Origin: Lutibacter sp. | Lineage (GTDB): Bacteria; Bacteroidota; Bacteroidia; Flavobacteriales; Flavobacteriaceae | Length of the DNA stretch: 64,000 nt | Direction: 5' to 3' | NCBI GenBank assembly: GCA_027449025.1 | Contig: DAIDMK010000001.1 | Coordinates: 124,001 to 188,000 of the forward strand | Program-made: the position numbers and the translations under genes | Shown: positions 9,171 to 15,961 of the stretch, piece after piece | How the letters are laid out: each line of letters starts with the position of its first letter | Numbering within the stretch: the first letter of the stretch is position 1 | The notes under the pieces: model-generated | What the model was told of the DNA's origin: nothing | The model's input: only the letters and a program-made list of their open reading frames with translations | Database searches by the model: none

Positions 9171-9590
9171 TTAATAATTTGTAATATTTAAAGTGGAGTT
9201 GTTTAATACAATTACCCTGTATTCACGTGCAAAATGATTATTACCGGCTGTTTGTGGCGAGCCGTCTATAATGCTGTATTCACTGTTATCGCAAGAGCAT
9301 TTCAACCTTAGACCTCCGTCAAAATTCATAGATTTTGCACAGTCGTTATTTGGGCAAGCCCTGTCAAATGCTTTGTAGGGCGGATTTCCAATGCCGGCAT
9401 TTTGTATAATGATGCCATTTACGCCTCCATTTGTATAGACCCATCCGCTTGGTGTTTTGAGGTCAATATACTGGGGTAAATTTAAATTGATGGTTTCATC
9501 AACATAAACATCGGGCAAAACATCGTTGGTATCATTCTTTTCACAGGAAAAAAATAAGGTAAGGACTAACAATAAAAATAGATTACGCAT
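9171..9590 (-). CDS. Rieske-like lipoprotein lacking the histidine ligands
   Basis: The ATG at 9590 is chosen because it gives a clean lipoprotein signal (MRNLFLLLVLTLFFSC, lipobox Cys16); the frame is open further upstream, but that would bury the signal and overlap the greA promoter. The mature part resembles Rieske-fold proteins (YKAFDRACPNNDC ... LRLKCSCDNSEYSIIDG ... REYRV). A true Rieske site needs C-x-H and C-x-x-H; here the His positions are Asn and Asp/Asn, while four Cys remain (CPNNDC and CSC). It is probably anchored in a membrane facing the periplasm. Whether it binds a cluster or zinc, or only keeps the fold, cannot be told. It is divergent from greA. Confidence 0.75.
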   Translation of the reverse strand: MRNLFLLLVLTLFFSCEKNDTNDVLPDVYVDETINLNLPQYIDLKTPSGWVYTNGGVNGIIIQNAGIGNPPYKAFDRACPNNDCAKSMNFDGGLRLKCSCDNSEYSIIDGSPQTAGNNHFAREYRVIVLNNSTLNITNY

Positions 9591-9620
9591 AGTTATTATA
9601 TCAAGTTTGTTGTTAAACGA

Positions 9621-9649
9621 TTGCAATTTATAAATATTTTGTACATTTG
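9621..9649 (+). promoter_or_regulatory. Promoter of greA
   Basis: TTG at 9621-9623 and TACATTTG at 9642-9649, 18 bases apart, match the flavobacterial -33/-7 consensus. Transcription should start near 9655. Confidence 0.6.
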
Positions 9650-9654
9650 TGTTA

Positions 9655-9688
9655 AATCTCATTCTGGGTTTCCAGTTGTGAGATTTTT
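9655..9688 (+). promoter_or_regulatory. Terminator-like hairpin at the 5' end of the greA transcript
   Basis: AATCTCA (9655-9661) pairs with TGAGATT (9679-9685). Inside it CTGG (9664-9667) pairs with CCAG (9672-9675) across a GTTT loop. T residues follow directly (to 9688). The structure lies between the greA promoter and its ATG at 9712, so it is either an attenuator that releases a tiny leader RNA or a 5' stabilising hairpin. Confidence 0.5.
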
Positions 9689-9711
9689 GTATTTATTAAA
9701 AACAGTAAGTT

Positions 9712-10188
9712 ATGAGGGATATTTCGTATTATACCGAGGAAGGGCTAAAAAAACTAAAGGACGAATTGGAGTTTATGGAGCGTATTGAGCGCACAAGAAT
9801 TAGTAATGATATTGCTGAAGCAAGAGATAAAGGTGACTTAAGTGAGAATGCCGAATATCATGCTGCAAAAGAAGAACAGTCAATGTTGGAGCTAAAAATT
9901 GCGAAATTAAAAGAAGTTGTTTCTAATGCAAGAATAATAGATGAATCATTACTGGATACATCAAAAGTATTAATCCATTCAACTGTTAAATTAAAAAATA
10001 CGGTTACAAAAATGGAATTTAAATATACTTTGGTAGCCGATTCTGAAACAAATCTTAAAGAAGGAAAACTATCTGTAAATTCGCCTATTGGTAAAGGATT
10101 GTTGGGTAGAAAAGTAGGTGATATTACCGAAATTACGGTGCCTAGCGGTGTGATGGAATTTGAAATTTTGGAAATTACCAGAGGATAA
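9712..10188 (+). CDS. greA: Transcription elongation factor GreA
   Basis: GreA enters the secondary channel of RNA polymerase and stimulates cleavage of backtracked RNA. The 158-residue protein has the N-terminal coiled coil with the acidic tip (DIAEARDKGDLSENAEYHAAKEEQ; the tip is DKGDLSENAE, residues about 40-49) and the C-terminal FKBP-like domain (SPIGKGLLGRKVGD). Length is typical. It is preceded by a promoter and a leader hairpin and followed by its own terminator, so it is probably a single-gene unit. Confidence 0.97.
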   Translation: MRDISYYTEEGLKKLKDELEFMERIERTRISNDIAEARDKGDLSENAEYHAAKEEQSMLELKIAKLKEVVSNARIIDESLLDTSKVLIHSTVKLKNTVTKMEFKYTLVADSETNLKEGKLSVNSPIGKGLLGRKVGDITEITVPSGVMEFEILEITRG

Positions 10189-10208
10189 TTTTTTTTAAAT
10201 AATTGTAT

Positions 10209-10243
10209 AAATCCTTTTCAATTTTTTATTTGAAAAGGGTTTA
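10209..10243 (+). terminator. Terminator after greA
   Basis: AAATCCTTTTCAA (10209-10221) pairs with TTTGAAAAGGGTTT (10229-10242) with one mismatch, 20 bases after the greA stop. It also separates greA from the HIT gene, which has a likely -7 element TAATTTTG at 10245-10252. Confidence 0.7.
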
Positions 10244-10269
10244 TTAATTTTGGGTAAAAATAAAAAATT

Positions 10270-10659
10270 ATGAGTACACTATTCACAAAAATAATTAATG
10301 GTGAAATTCCATCGTATAAAATTGCTGAAAACGACGATTTTTACGCTTTTTTGGATGTAAATCCGAATGCGAAAGGTCATACCTTGGTGGTGCCAAAAAA
10401 GGAAGCTGACAAACTTTTTGACTTGGATGAAGAAACCTATAATGGTTTAATGCGTTTTTCAAGAAAAATCGCCATTGCAATAGAAAAGGCAATTCCTTGC
10501 AAACGTGTAGGGATGGCTGTTGTTGGACTGGAAGTGCCGCACGTTCATGTGCATTTAATTCCTTTAGAAGCCATGAGAGACGTTCAATTTACGCATAAAG
10601 TAATATTGTCGCCTGTAGAATTTGAAGCAATTGCCAAAGCTATTTCGGATAATTTGTAA
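10270..10659 (+). CDS. HIT family nucleotide hydrolase/transferase
   Basis: The 129-residue protein carries the histidine triad HVHVHLIP at residues 91-98 and the family start block (FTKIINGEIPSYKIAENDDFYAFLDVNP, GHTLVVPKK). HIT proteins of this Hint type hydrolyse nucleoside phosphoramidates and adenylated compounds in the cytoplasm. Unusually short linkers are not seen; length is normal. In many flavobacteria it follows greA, as here. Substrate is not predictable. Confidence 0.93.
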   Translation: MSTLFTKIINGEIPSYKIAENDDFYAFLDVNPNAKGHTLVVPKKEADKLFDLDEETYNGLMRFSRKIAIAIEKAIPCKRVGMAVVGLEVPHVHVHLIPLEAMRDVQFTHKVILSPVEFEAIAKAISDNL

Positions 10660-10713
10660 GATAAAATTCTTTCGAAGAAATTTTAACATTATGAATGTTT
10701 AACATTGTTTTTT

Positions 10714-11328
10714 ATGAAATCAATTGAAGGCTTATTTGAAAAAGATTTGATGGATGAAATAACACTTTTACCTATAGAAGAATTAAAGGCTAATAGTATT
10801 GTGTTATTAGAGAATGCCTATGTTAAATATATACCGATACTTCTTGAAGGTTCAATTAAAGTGAGGAAAACTGATGAGTCTGGTAAAGAGATTATACTTT
10901 ACCAAATTTATCCGGGTGAAAGTTGTATTCTTTCTATAATCACTTGTTTGAATGATAAGCAATGTAATGCCGAAGCATATGTAGAGAAAAAATCGAGATT
11001 GATTATGGTTCCTTCCTCAAAAGTTAAATTTTGGATGGAGAAGTATAGCTCTTGGAGGCAATATGTTTTTAATCATTATTATGATAAATTTGATGAACTT
11101 ATAAACCTTATTGATGCAATTGCTTTTAAACATGTTGATATTCGTTTAATAAATAAATTAAAAGAGCACCAATTAAAACAAGGTGATAAAATTGAAATGA
11201 CACACTTAGCTTTGGCTAAAGAAATTGGTACGGCAAGAGAAGTAATATCACGACTTTTAAAACAACTTGAAAAAGAAAACTTAGTAAAACTTAAACGGGG
11301 AATTATCTATCTAACAAGTGAATTTTAA
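10714..11328 (+). CDS. Crp/Fnr family transcriptional regulator
   Basis: The ATG at 10714 (MKSIEGLFEKDL) is preferred to an in-frame TTG nine bases upstream. The 204-residue protein has an N-terminal cyclic-nucleotide-type beta roll (about 5-115, with SIKVRKTDESGKEIILYQIYPGESC) and a C-terminal winged helix (LALAKEIGTAREVISRLLKQLEKENLV). The beta roll lacks the clear cAMP-contacting arrangement of true CRP. Cys residues near 70-90 (GESCILSIITC, KQCNAE) might sense redox or thiols. An AACATT-ATG-AATGTT palindrome at 10685-10699 just before the start could be an autoregulatory site. It probably controls the dsrE-like gene 154 bases downstream, which has a CRP-type box. Confidence 0.9.
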   Translation: MKSIEGLFEKDLMDEITLLPIEELKANSIVLLENAYVKYIPILLEGSIKVRKTDESGKEIILYQIYPGESCILSIITCLNDKQCNAEAYVEKKSRLIMVPSSKVKFWMEKYSSWRQYVFNHYYDKFDELINLIDAIAFKHVDIRLINKLKEHQLKQGDKIEMTHLALAKEIGTAREVISRLLKQLEKENLVKLKRGIIYLTSEF

Positions 11329-11409
11329 TTGGAATAAACCATCAATATTTTAAGATTTTCTACTATTTAATAAAATATTAAACGAATCCTTATTTATTAA
11401 GGCGTTATG

Positions 11410-11454
11410 GTGATGTAGGTCACGGAAATTAATTAATTGACTGTAATATCTTTG
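11410..11454 (+). promoter_or_regulatory. CRP/FNR-type operator and -7 element of the dsrE-like gene
   Basis: GTGA (11410-11413), six bases, then TCAC (11420-11423) is the exact spacing of a CRP-family box. A perfect -7 element TATCTTTG lies at 11447-11454, and no proper -33 TTG precedes it at 17-21 bases. With transcription starting near 11459, the box is centred near -42, the place of a class II activator site. Confidence 0.6.
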
Positions 11455-11482
11455 TGATAGTTTAATATTAAAAAATATAAAA

Positions 11483-11917
11483 ATGAGAGTTTTAATTTTA
11501 TTGGTTTTATTTACAGTTTTAGGTCAAACTACAACGCCTATTTACGCCAACAATCCTGTTGTAAGTACTAGCAACATTGAGGTGAATAATTACATTATGA
11601 CTACTGGTGTTCCAGGCTATGTGCCCGTTATACTTATGGCCGCCGCGGAAATGAAGTTGAAAGAAGGAGAAAAGTTTGGAAAATTTGAAGTTGTTCTCTA
11701 TGGAGAAGCTGTAAAACAATTTGCAGATAAAGATGGAGGTCAAAAATTAGTTGATATGGCTAAAGCTTCTGGCGCTACTATAATTTTATGTGATTTTGCC
11801 CTTAAACACTTCGGAATCTCGAGAGAATCGCTTCCTGAAGGCTTAGAATTTGTTGAAAATGCTTTTACGTACAATTTAGATATGCTAAAGGCAGGTTATC
11901 ATGTTTTAGGCGTTTAA
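11483..11917 (+). CDS. Exported DsrE/DsrF-like protein
   Basis: This 144-residue protein has an N-terminal signal peptide (hydrophobic residues 3-14, cleavage likely after IYA at 22), so it acts in the periplasm. The mature part matches the DsrE fold (FEVVLYGEAVKQF ... LVDMAKASGATIILCDFALKHFGI ... LPEGLEFVENAF), with a conserved Cys at 103 in the position used for sulfur transfer in DsrE/TusD relatives. Such proteins bind persulfide or take part in sulfur relay. The upstream Crp/Fnr gene and the CRP-type box suggest that the pair is a regulator and its target. Target sulfur chemistry is not shown by the sequence. Confidence 0.85.
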   Translation: MRVLILLVLFTVLGQTTTPIYANNPVVSTSNIEVNNYIMTTGVPGYVPVILMAAAEMKLKEGEKFGKFEVVLYGEAVKQFADKDGGQKLVDMAKASGATIILCDFALKHFGISRESLPEGLEFVENAFTYNLDMLKAGYHVLGV

Positions 11918-11942
11918 GCAATTTCAATAAAAAGTAAGATAC

Positions 11943-11982
11943 AAAAAGGTTAGGCACTATATAAATGAGGCTGGCCTTTTTT
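11943..11982 (+). terminator. Terminator after the dsrE-like gene
   Basis: AAAAAGGTTAG (11943-11953) pairs with CTGGCCTTTTT (11971-11981), an 11-base stem with two G-U pairs, followed by T. It lies 25 bases after the stop codon. Confidence 0.75.
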
Positions 11983-12089
11983 GTTATCTTAAATTCTAAT
12001 TTTTTACTAGTGCTAAAAAACTAAAGATATAGTTGATAGATTTAGGTCTATTTGTTGCTATTTTATTTTAAAACTGAATAGTTAACGCA

Positions 12090-13238
12090 TCATTTCTTTA
12101 AAGAAATTAGGAATGAAGTTCCTTTTCCTACTTCTGATTTTAAGACGGCTATTTTACCGTTGTGGTAATCTTCAATAATACGTTTTGCGAGGGACAATCC
12201 CAATCCCCAACCACGTTTTTTTGTGGTAAAACCAGGTGTAAAGATTTCATGCTGTAAATGTTTGGGAATTCCTTTGCCAGTGTCGGTAATGGTGATGGTC
12301 ACGTTTTTTTCGTTTTCGGAAATTGCCAATGCTATTTTTCCTTTTCCTTCCATAGCATCAATGGCGTTTTTCACCAAATTTTCGATCACCCAGCTAAACA
12401 ATTGTAAATTTATTTTTGCATAAATTTCATTTTTTGAAGATTCAAATTTAAAAACAACTTGCTTTGAGCTTCTGAGTTTTAAATAATCAAACGAAGTGTT
12501 GGTTGCTGCCACCAAATTTTGTTCTTTTAATTCGGGAATTGACCCAATTTTCGAGAATCGTTCTGCGATAGTATTCAATCTAAGTACATCATTTTCTATT
12601 TCTTTTATGATGTTTTCATTGGTATTTTCCAAGCGTAAAATTTCAATCCAACCTAACAAAGATGATAATGGTGTTCCTATTTGATGTGCGGTTTCCTTAG
12701 CCATTCCTGTCCAAAGTTTGTTTTGCTCCGCTACTTTATTCGATTTGAAAAATAAATAAATAACGCTGGCAAATAAAAATAAAATAAGAATTAAGGCGAT
12801 GGGATAGTACTTTAGTTTGGTTAATAAATCCGAATCGCGGTAATAAATGTATTGTTTTAAGTCCTCTCCTCTATAACTAATTGTTATGGGATTGTTTTGG
12901 CTTTTCATGATAAAAAGCTGCTTTTCTAAATAGTTTTGCTTTTTTACTTTAAGCGGGTCTAAATTTGCCCATTCGGTAATACTGTCTTTTTCATTGGCAA
13001 TAATCATTGGAATATTGTGGTTGTTGCCAATAATTTTATCTTCAAGTGAAATATCTGTATTTAAACTGGCGCTGCTGAAGCGTTCATAAGCTTTTGCCAA
13101 AATTTCCATTTTGGACCGTTCTTCATGTTTAAATTTTTGAAAAAAATCATAGGTATTCCAAAGAATGAGGGCAACAATAATAAATGAGGACAAAATTACT
13201 GTCCAACGAATGATATGTGAATTCTTTTGTGAAGCCAT
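12090..13238 (-). CDS. Membrane sensor histidine kinase
   Basis: The 382-residue protein has two membrane segments (about 13-30 and 146-164) that enclose a ~115-residue periplasmic sensor part, followed directly by the kinase core. The phospho-acceptor is His185 in KETAHQIGTPLSSLLGW; the C-terminal ATPase has N (ENLVKNAIDAM), G1 (DTGKGIP) and G2 (KRGWGLGLSLAKRI) boxes. There is no HAMP domain and no response regulator next to it, so it is an orphan kinase whose partner lies elsewhere. This form (HQIGTPL) is widespread in Flavobacteriia. A -7-like TATATTTG ends only 5 bases before the ATG, hinting at a nearly leaderless mRNA. Confidence 0.93.
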   Translation of the reverse strand: MASQKNSHIIRWTVILSSFIIVALILWNTYDFFQKFKHEERSKMEILAKAYERFSSASLNTDISLEDKIIGNNHNIPMIIANEKDSITEWANLDPLKVKKQNYLEKQLFIMKSQNNPITISYRGEDLKQYIYYRDSDLLTKLKYYPIALILILFLFASVIYLFFKSNKVAEQNKLWTGMAKETAHQIGTPLSSLLGWIEILRLENTNENIIKEIENDVLRLNTIAERFSKIGSIPELKEQNLVAATNTSFDYLKLRSSKQVVFKFESSKNEIYAKINLQLFSWVIENLVKNAIDAMEGKGKIALAISENEKNVTITITDTGKGIPKHLQHEIFTPGFTTKKRGWGLGLSLAKRIIEDYHNGKIAVLKSEVGKGTSFLISLKK

Positions 13239-13332
13239 TAATCAAATATAAAGTATAAGTTACTATAACTTAAAAATAAAATCTATATTATTTTAGCCTT
13301 GAAATATTTATATTTGTTAAAAATGAAAATAA

Positions 13333-14193
13333 ATGCTAAGTATAGACCCAAAAGACATCTCAACAGCAAAGCTGCAGGAATATTTGCAAAGTGCCATTGC
13401 GCCACGTCCAATCGCTTTTGCAAGCACGCTTGATGCTCATGGAAACCCAAACTTGTCTCCATTTAGTTTTTTTAACATGTTTAGCACAAATCCGCCCATT
13501 TTAATTTTTTCGCCAGCGCGTAGGGTTAGGGGAAATACCACAAAACACACTTTAGAAAATGCCAAAGCTACCAAAGAAGTGGTTATTAATGTGGTGAATT
13601 ATAATATTGTTCATCAAATGTCACTGGCGAGCAGCTGGTATCCCAAAGGCGTAAATGAGTTTTTAAAAGCAGGTTTTACAATGCTCCCATCTGATAAGGT
13701 GAAGCCGTTCAGGGTTGGTGAATCACCCATCCAATTAGAGTGTAAGGTTAAAGAAATAGTAGCGCTTGGTGCAGAAGGCGGTGCAGGCAATTTGATTATT
13801 TGTGAAGTGGTTAAAATGCATATTAAAAATGAATATTTGGATGAAGACGGAGCTATCAATCAATACAAATTAGATTTGGTGGCGAGAGCCGGTGGCAGCA
13901 TGTATTCCCGTGTGCGAGAAGGTTTTTTTGAAATACCCAAACCATTGTCAACGTTGGGAATTGGCGTTGATGCCATTCCGTCTGAAATTAGGAACAGTAA
14001 TATATTGACAGGAAATGATTTGGGAATGTTGGCTAACGTGGAAGTGATTCCTTCTGAAACAGATGTTGATAAGTTTGCGAAAGAACATATGGAATATATT
14101 GGAATTAATACGGTGAAAAAACATACATTTGCGAAAGCACTTTTAGAAAAAAATGAGGTGTTAAGTGCTTGGAAAGTACTTTTATTAAAATAA
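13333..14193 (+). CDS. Flavin reductase family protein (FMN-binding split barrel)
   Basis: This 286-residue cytoplasmic protein begins with the flavin reductase-like FMN-binding domain (APRPIAFASTLDAHGNPNLSPFSFFNMFSTNPPILIFSP, residues about 20-60) and contains CKVKEIVALGAEGGAGNLIICEVVKMH. It has an extra C-terminal part of about 85 residues beyond the barrel, seen in the Bacteroidota version. Family members reduce flavins with NAD(P)H or simply bind FMN; the substrate is unknown. The DUF3127 gene starts 8 bases downstream, so the two are cotranscribed. A -7-like TATATTTG lies at 13309-13316. Confidence 0.9.
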   Translation: MLSIDPKDISTAKLQEYLQSAIAPRPIAFASTLDAHGNPNLSPFSFFNMFSTNPPILIFSPARRVRGNTTKHTLENAKATKEVVINVVNYNIVHQMSLASSWYPKGVNEFLKAGFTMLPSDKVKPFRVGESPIQLECKVKEIVALGAEGGAGNLIICEVVKMHIKNEYLDEDGAINQYKLDLVARAGGSMYSRVREGFFEIPKPLSTLGIGVDAIPSEIRNSNILTGNDLGMLANVEVIPSETDVDKFAKEHMEYIGINTVKKHTFAKALLEKNEVLSAWKVLLLK

Positions 14194-14201
14194 TTTGAAA
14201 T

Positions 14202-14576
14202 ATGGAAATTACAGGAAAAATTAAAAAAATTGATGAACCTAAAACCTTTGGTGCAAGCGGGTTTAGAAAAAGAGAAATGGTAATAACAACAAATGAACAA
14301 TATCCACAAATGTTGATGGTTGAATTTGTACAAGATAAATGTGATTTATTAAATAATTACCAAATTGGACAGGATGTAAAAGTATCTATCAATTTAAGGG
14401 GAAGAGAGTGGATTAATCCTCAGGGAGAAGCCGTTTATTTTAACTCAATTCAAGGATGGAGAATAGAAGTGGCACAACCGGAAGGAACTGCTACAGGAGC
14501 ACCTATGACACCACCAGCTAAATTTGAAGCCACAACAGACATAGATGATAGCGAACCAGATGATTTACCGTTCTAG
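14202..14576 (+). CDS. DUF3127 domain protein (OB-fold-like)
   Basis: The 124-residue protein matches DUF3127: MEITGKIKKIDEPKTFGASGFRKREMVITT, then YPQMLMVEFVQDKC and VSINLRGREWINPQGEAVYFNSIQGWRIE. The layout resembles a single OB-fold, and the acidic C-terminal end (TDIDDSEPDDLPF) is strikingly like the tail of single-stranded DNA-binding protein (SSB), which ends in DDLPF or DDIPF and recruits partner proteins. It may bind single-stranded nucleic acid, but this is inferred. It follows the flavin reductase by 8 bases and ends in a strong terminator. Confidence 0.85.
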   Translation: MEITGKIKKIDEPKTFGASGFRKREMVITTNEQYPQMLMVEFVQDKCDLLNNYQIGQDVKVSINLRGREWINPQGEAVYFNSIQGWRIEVAQPEGTATGAPMTPPAKFEATTDIDDSEPDDLPF

Positions 14577-14594
14577 TCGAATCTAAAATTATAT

Positions 14595-14628
14595 AAAAAG
14601 AGAAAAACACCAGTTTTTCTCTTTTTTT
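14595..14628 (+). terminator. Terminator after the DUF3127 gene
   Basis: AAAAAGAGAAAAAC (14595-14608) and GTTTTTCTCTTTTT (14613-14626) form a perfect 14-base stem with a four-base loop and a trailing T-run. Confidence 0.85.
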
Positions 14629-14661
14629 TGTTTGGCTATATTTGTATAAAAATAATAGAAA

Positions 14662-15297
14662 ATGTATTTGCTTTCAAAAGCGTTGGTATTTCCACCGGTA
14701 AATTTGGCTAATGAAGATGGTTTGTTGGCTGTTGGAGGAGATTTGTCGGCCAAAAGATTGTTGCTTGCCTATGAAAGTGGAATTTTTCCGTGGTACAATC
14801 AAGGGGAACCCATTGTTTGGTACAGCCCAAATCCAAGAATGGTTTTGTTTCCAGAAAACCTGAAAATTTCAAAAAGTATGAAGCAAATTATTCGGAAAAA
14901 TAAATTTAGGGCAACATTCAATCAAAATTTTTCGGAAGTGATTTCTAATTGTAAAAACACCTACAGAGAAGGTCAGGGCGGAACATGGATTACAGATGAA
15001 ATGGAGCAAGCTTATATCAATTTACATAAATTAGGCATGGCAAAATCGGTGGAAGTATGGGAAGGGAATGAATTGGTTGGAGGTTTATATGGTATTGATT
15101 TGAGTCATGTTTTTTGTGGAGAGAGTATGTTCAGTAAAAAAAGCAATGCTTCAAAATTCGCCTTTATTTATTTAGCTCAGAAACTGGAAAAAGAAAATTA
15201 TAAATTGATTGATTGCCAGATTTATAACGAGCATTTGGCAAGTTTAGGGGCTGAAGAAATTTCACGATTGGAATTCTTAACCTATCTTAAAAAGTAA
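14662..15297 (+). CDS. aat: Leucyl/phenylalanyl-tRNA-protein transferase
   Basis: Aat adds Leu or Phe from tRNA to proteins with N-terminal Lys or Arg, marking them for ClpS/ClpAP degradation (bacterial N-degron pathway). The 211-residue protein has the conserved blocks FPPVNLANEDGLLAVGGDLS, GIFPWYNQGEPIVWYSPNPRMVL, GTWITDEM and GGLYGIDLSHVFCGESMFS. Length is normal. It stands between two promoters/terminators and seems to be transcribed alone or with the downstream MazG-like gene. Confidence 0.96.
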   Translation: MYLLSKALVFPPVNLANEDGLLAVGGDLSAKRLLLAYESGIFPWYNQGEPIVWYSPNPRMVLFPENLKISKSMKQIIRKNKFRATFNQNFSEVISNCKNTYREGQGGTWITDEMEQAYINLHKLGMAKSVEVWEGNELVGGLYGIDLSHVFCGESMFSKKSNASKFAFIYLAQKLEKENYKLIDCQIYNEHLASLGAEEISRLEFLTYLKK

Positions 15298-15313
15298 AAA
15301 GATAACAAAAAAG

Positions 15314-15342
15314 GAACTTATTTAATAAGTTCACTATCTTTG
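15314..15342 (+). promoter_or_regulatory. Operator-like palindrome and -7 element before the MazG-like gene
   Basis: A perfect 19-base palindrome (15314-15332, GAACTTATT-T-AATAAGTTC) ends two bases before the -7 element TATCTTTG (15335-15342). It thus fills the spacer between -33 and -7, where a bound repressor would block RNA polymerase. It could instead act as a weak hairpin after aat, but no T-run follows. Confidence 0.45.
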
Positions 15343-15364
15343 AATTTCAATAAAAACAGCAAAA

Positions 15365-15691
15365 ATGGAGATTAAAAATGCACAACTTGTCGTTGACAAT
15401 TGGATAAAGGAACACGGCGTCCGTTATTTTAATGAATTGACCAATATGGCGCAATTGACTGAAGAAGTTGGCGAAGTAGCGCGAATTATTGCAAGGCGTT
15501 ATGGTGAACAAAGTGAAAAGGAAAGCGATAAGGGAAAAGACTTGGGAGAAGAATTGGCCGATGTGGTTTTTGTGGTTTTGTGTTTGGCAAATCAAACCGG
15601 CATAGATTTACAGGCAGCTTTCGACAAAAAAATGGATGTTAAAACCAAACGGGATCACGACCGCCATCAAAATAATAAAAAACTAAAATAA
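15365..15691 (+). CDS. MazG-like nucleotide pyrophosphohydrolase
   Basis: The 108-residue protein is a single-domain all-alpha NTP pyrophosphohydrolase. The EExxE...ExxD metal motif is visible: QLTEEVGEVARIIARRYGEQ, then LGEELADVVFVVLCLANQTGID (Glu and Asp ligands), and the tail KMDVKTKRDHDRH. Such enzymes cut abnormal or excess nucleoside triphosphates to monophosphates. The next ORF starts right at its stop codon. An operator-like palindrome in the promoter suggests regulated expression. Confidence 0.9.
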   Translation: MEIKNAQLVVDNWIKEHGVRYFNELTNMAQLTEEVGEVARIIARRYGEQSEKESDKGKDLGEELADVVFVVLCLANQTGIDLQAAFDKKMDVKTKRDHDRHQNNKKLK

Positions 15692-15931
15692 ATGAATCCT
15701 TATAAAAATCAATCTTTTTTAAGATTAACCGTTCAATTTGCATCGACATTCTTTGTGGTGGTCACCGTCCTGAAAATATTAATTTCAATATTTAAAAATG
15801 GCGGAATTACAGGAATGATTTCAGAATATTTTTCTGCTGAAACCTGGTTGCCATTTTTAATAATACAATTGGTGATGTCACTAGTTTATGGGTTGCTTAT
15901 GGCGGGATATTATAAGTTTATAAAAAAATAA
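15692..15931 (+). CDS. Small two-pass membrane protein of unknown function
   Basis: This 79-residue protein begins directly after the MazG-like stop codon (TAAATG), so it is surely cotranscribed. Two hydrophobic segments (about 15-34 and 50-73) are separated by a loop with GGITGMISEYFSAETW, and the C-terminus is basic (YYKFIKK). No signal peptide or known motif is seen. Translational coupling to a nucleotide-cleaning enzyme is the only clue to its role. Confidence 0.7.
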   Translation: MNPYKNQSFLRLTVQFASTFFVVVTVLKILISIFKNGGITGMISEYFSAETWLPFLIIQLVMSLVYGLLMAGYYKFIKK

Positions 15932-15961
15932 TTTTATTTAAAGGCACTAATTATACTTAGG

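Noticed and set aside
9591-9662. N-terminal extension of the Rieske-like protein by 24 residues
   Set aside because: It would bury the lipoprotein signal and run through the greA promoter.
13860-14333. 157-codon minus-strand frame
   Set aside because: It is a shadow of the flavin reductase and DUF3127 genes, which have clear family blocks on the other strand.
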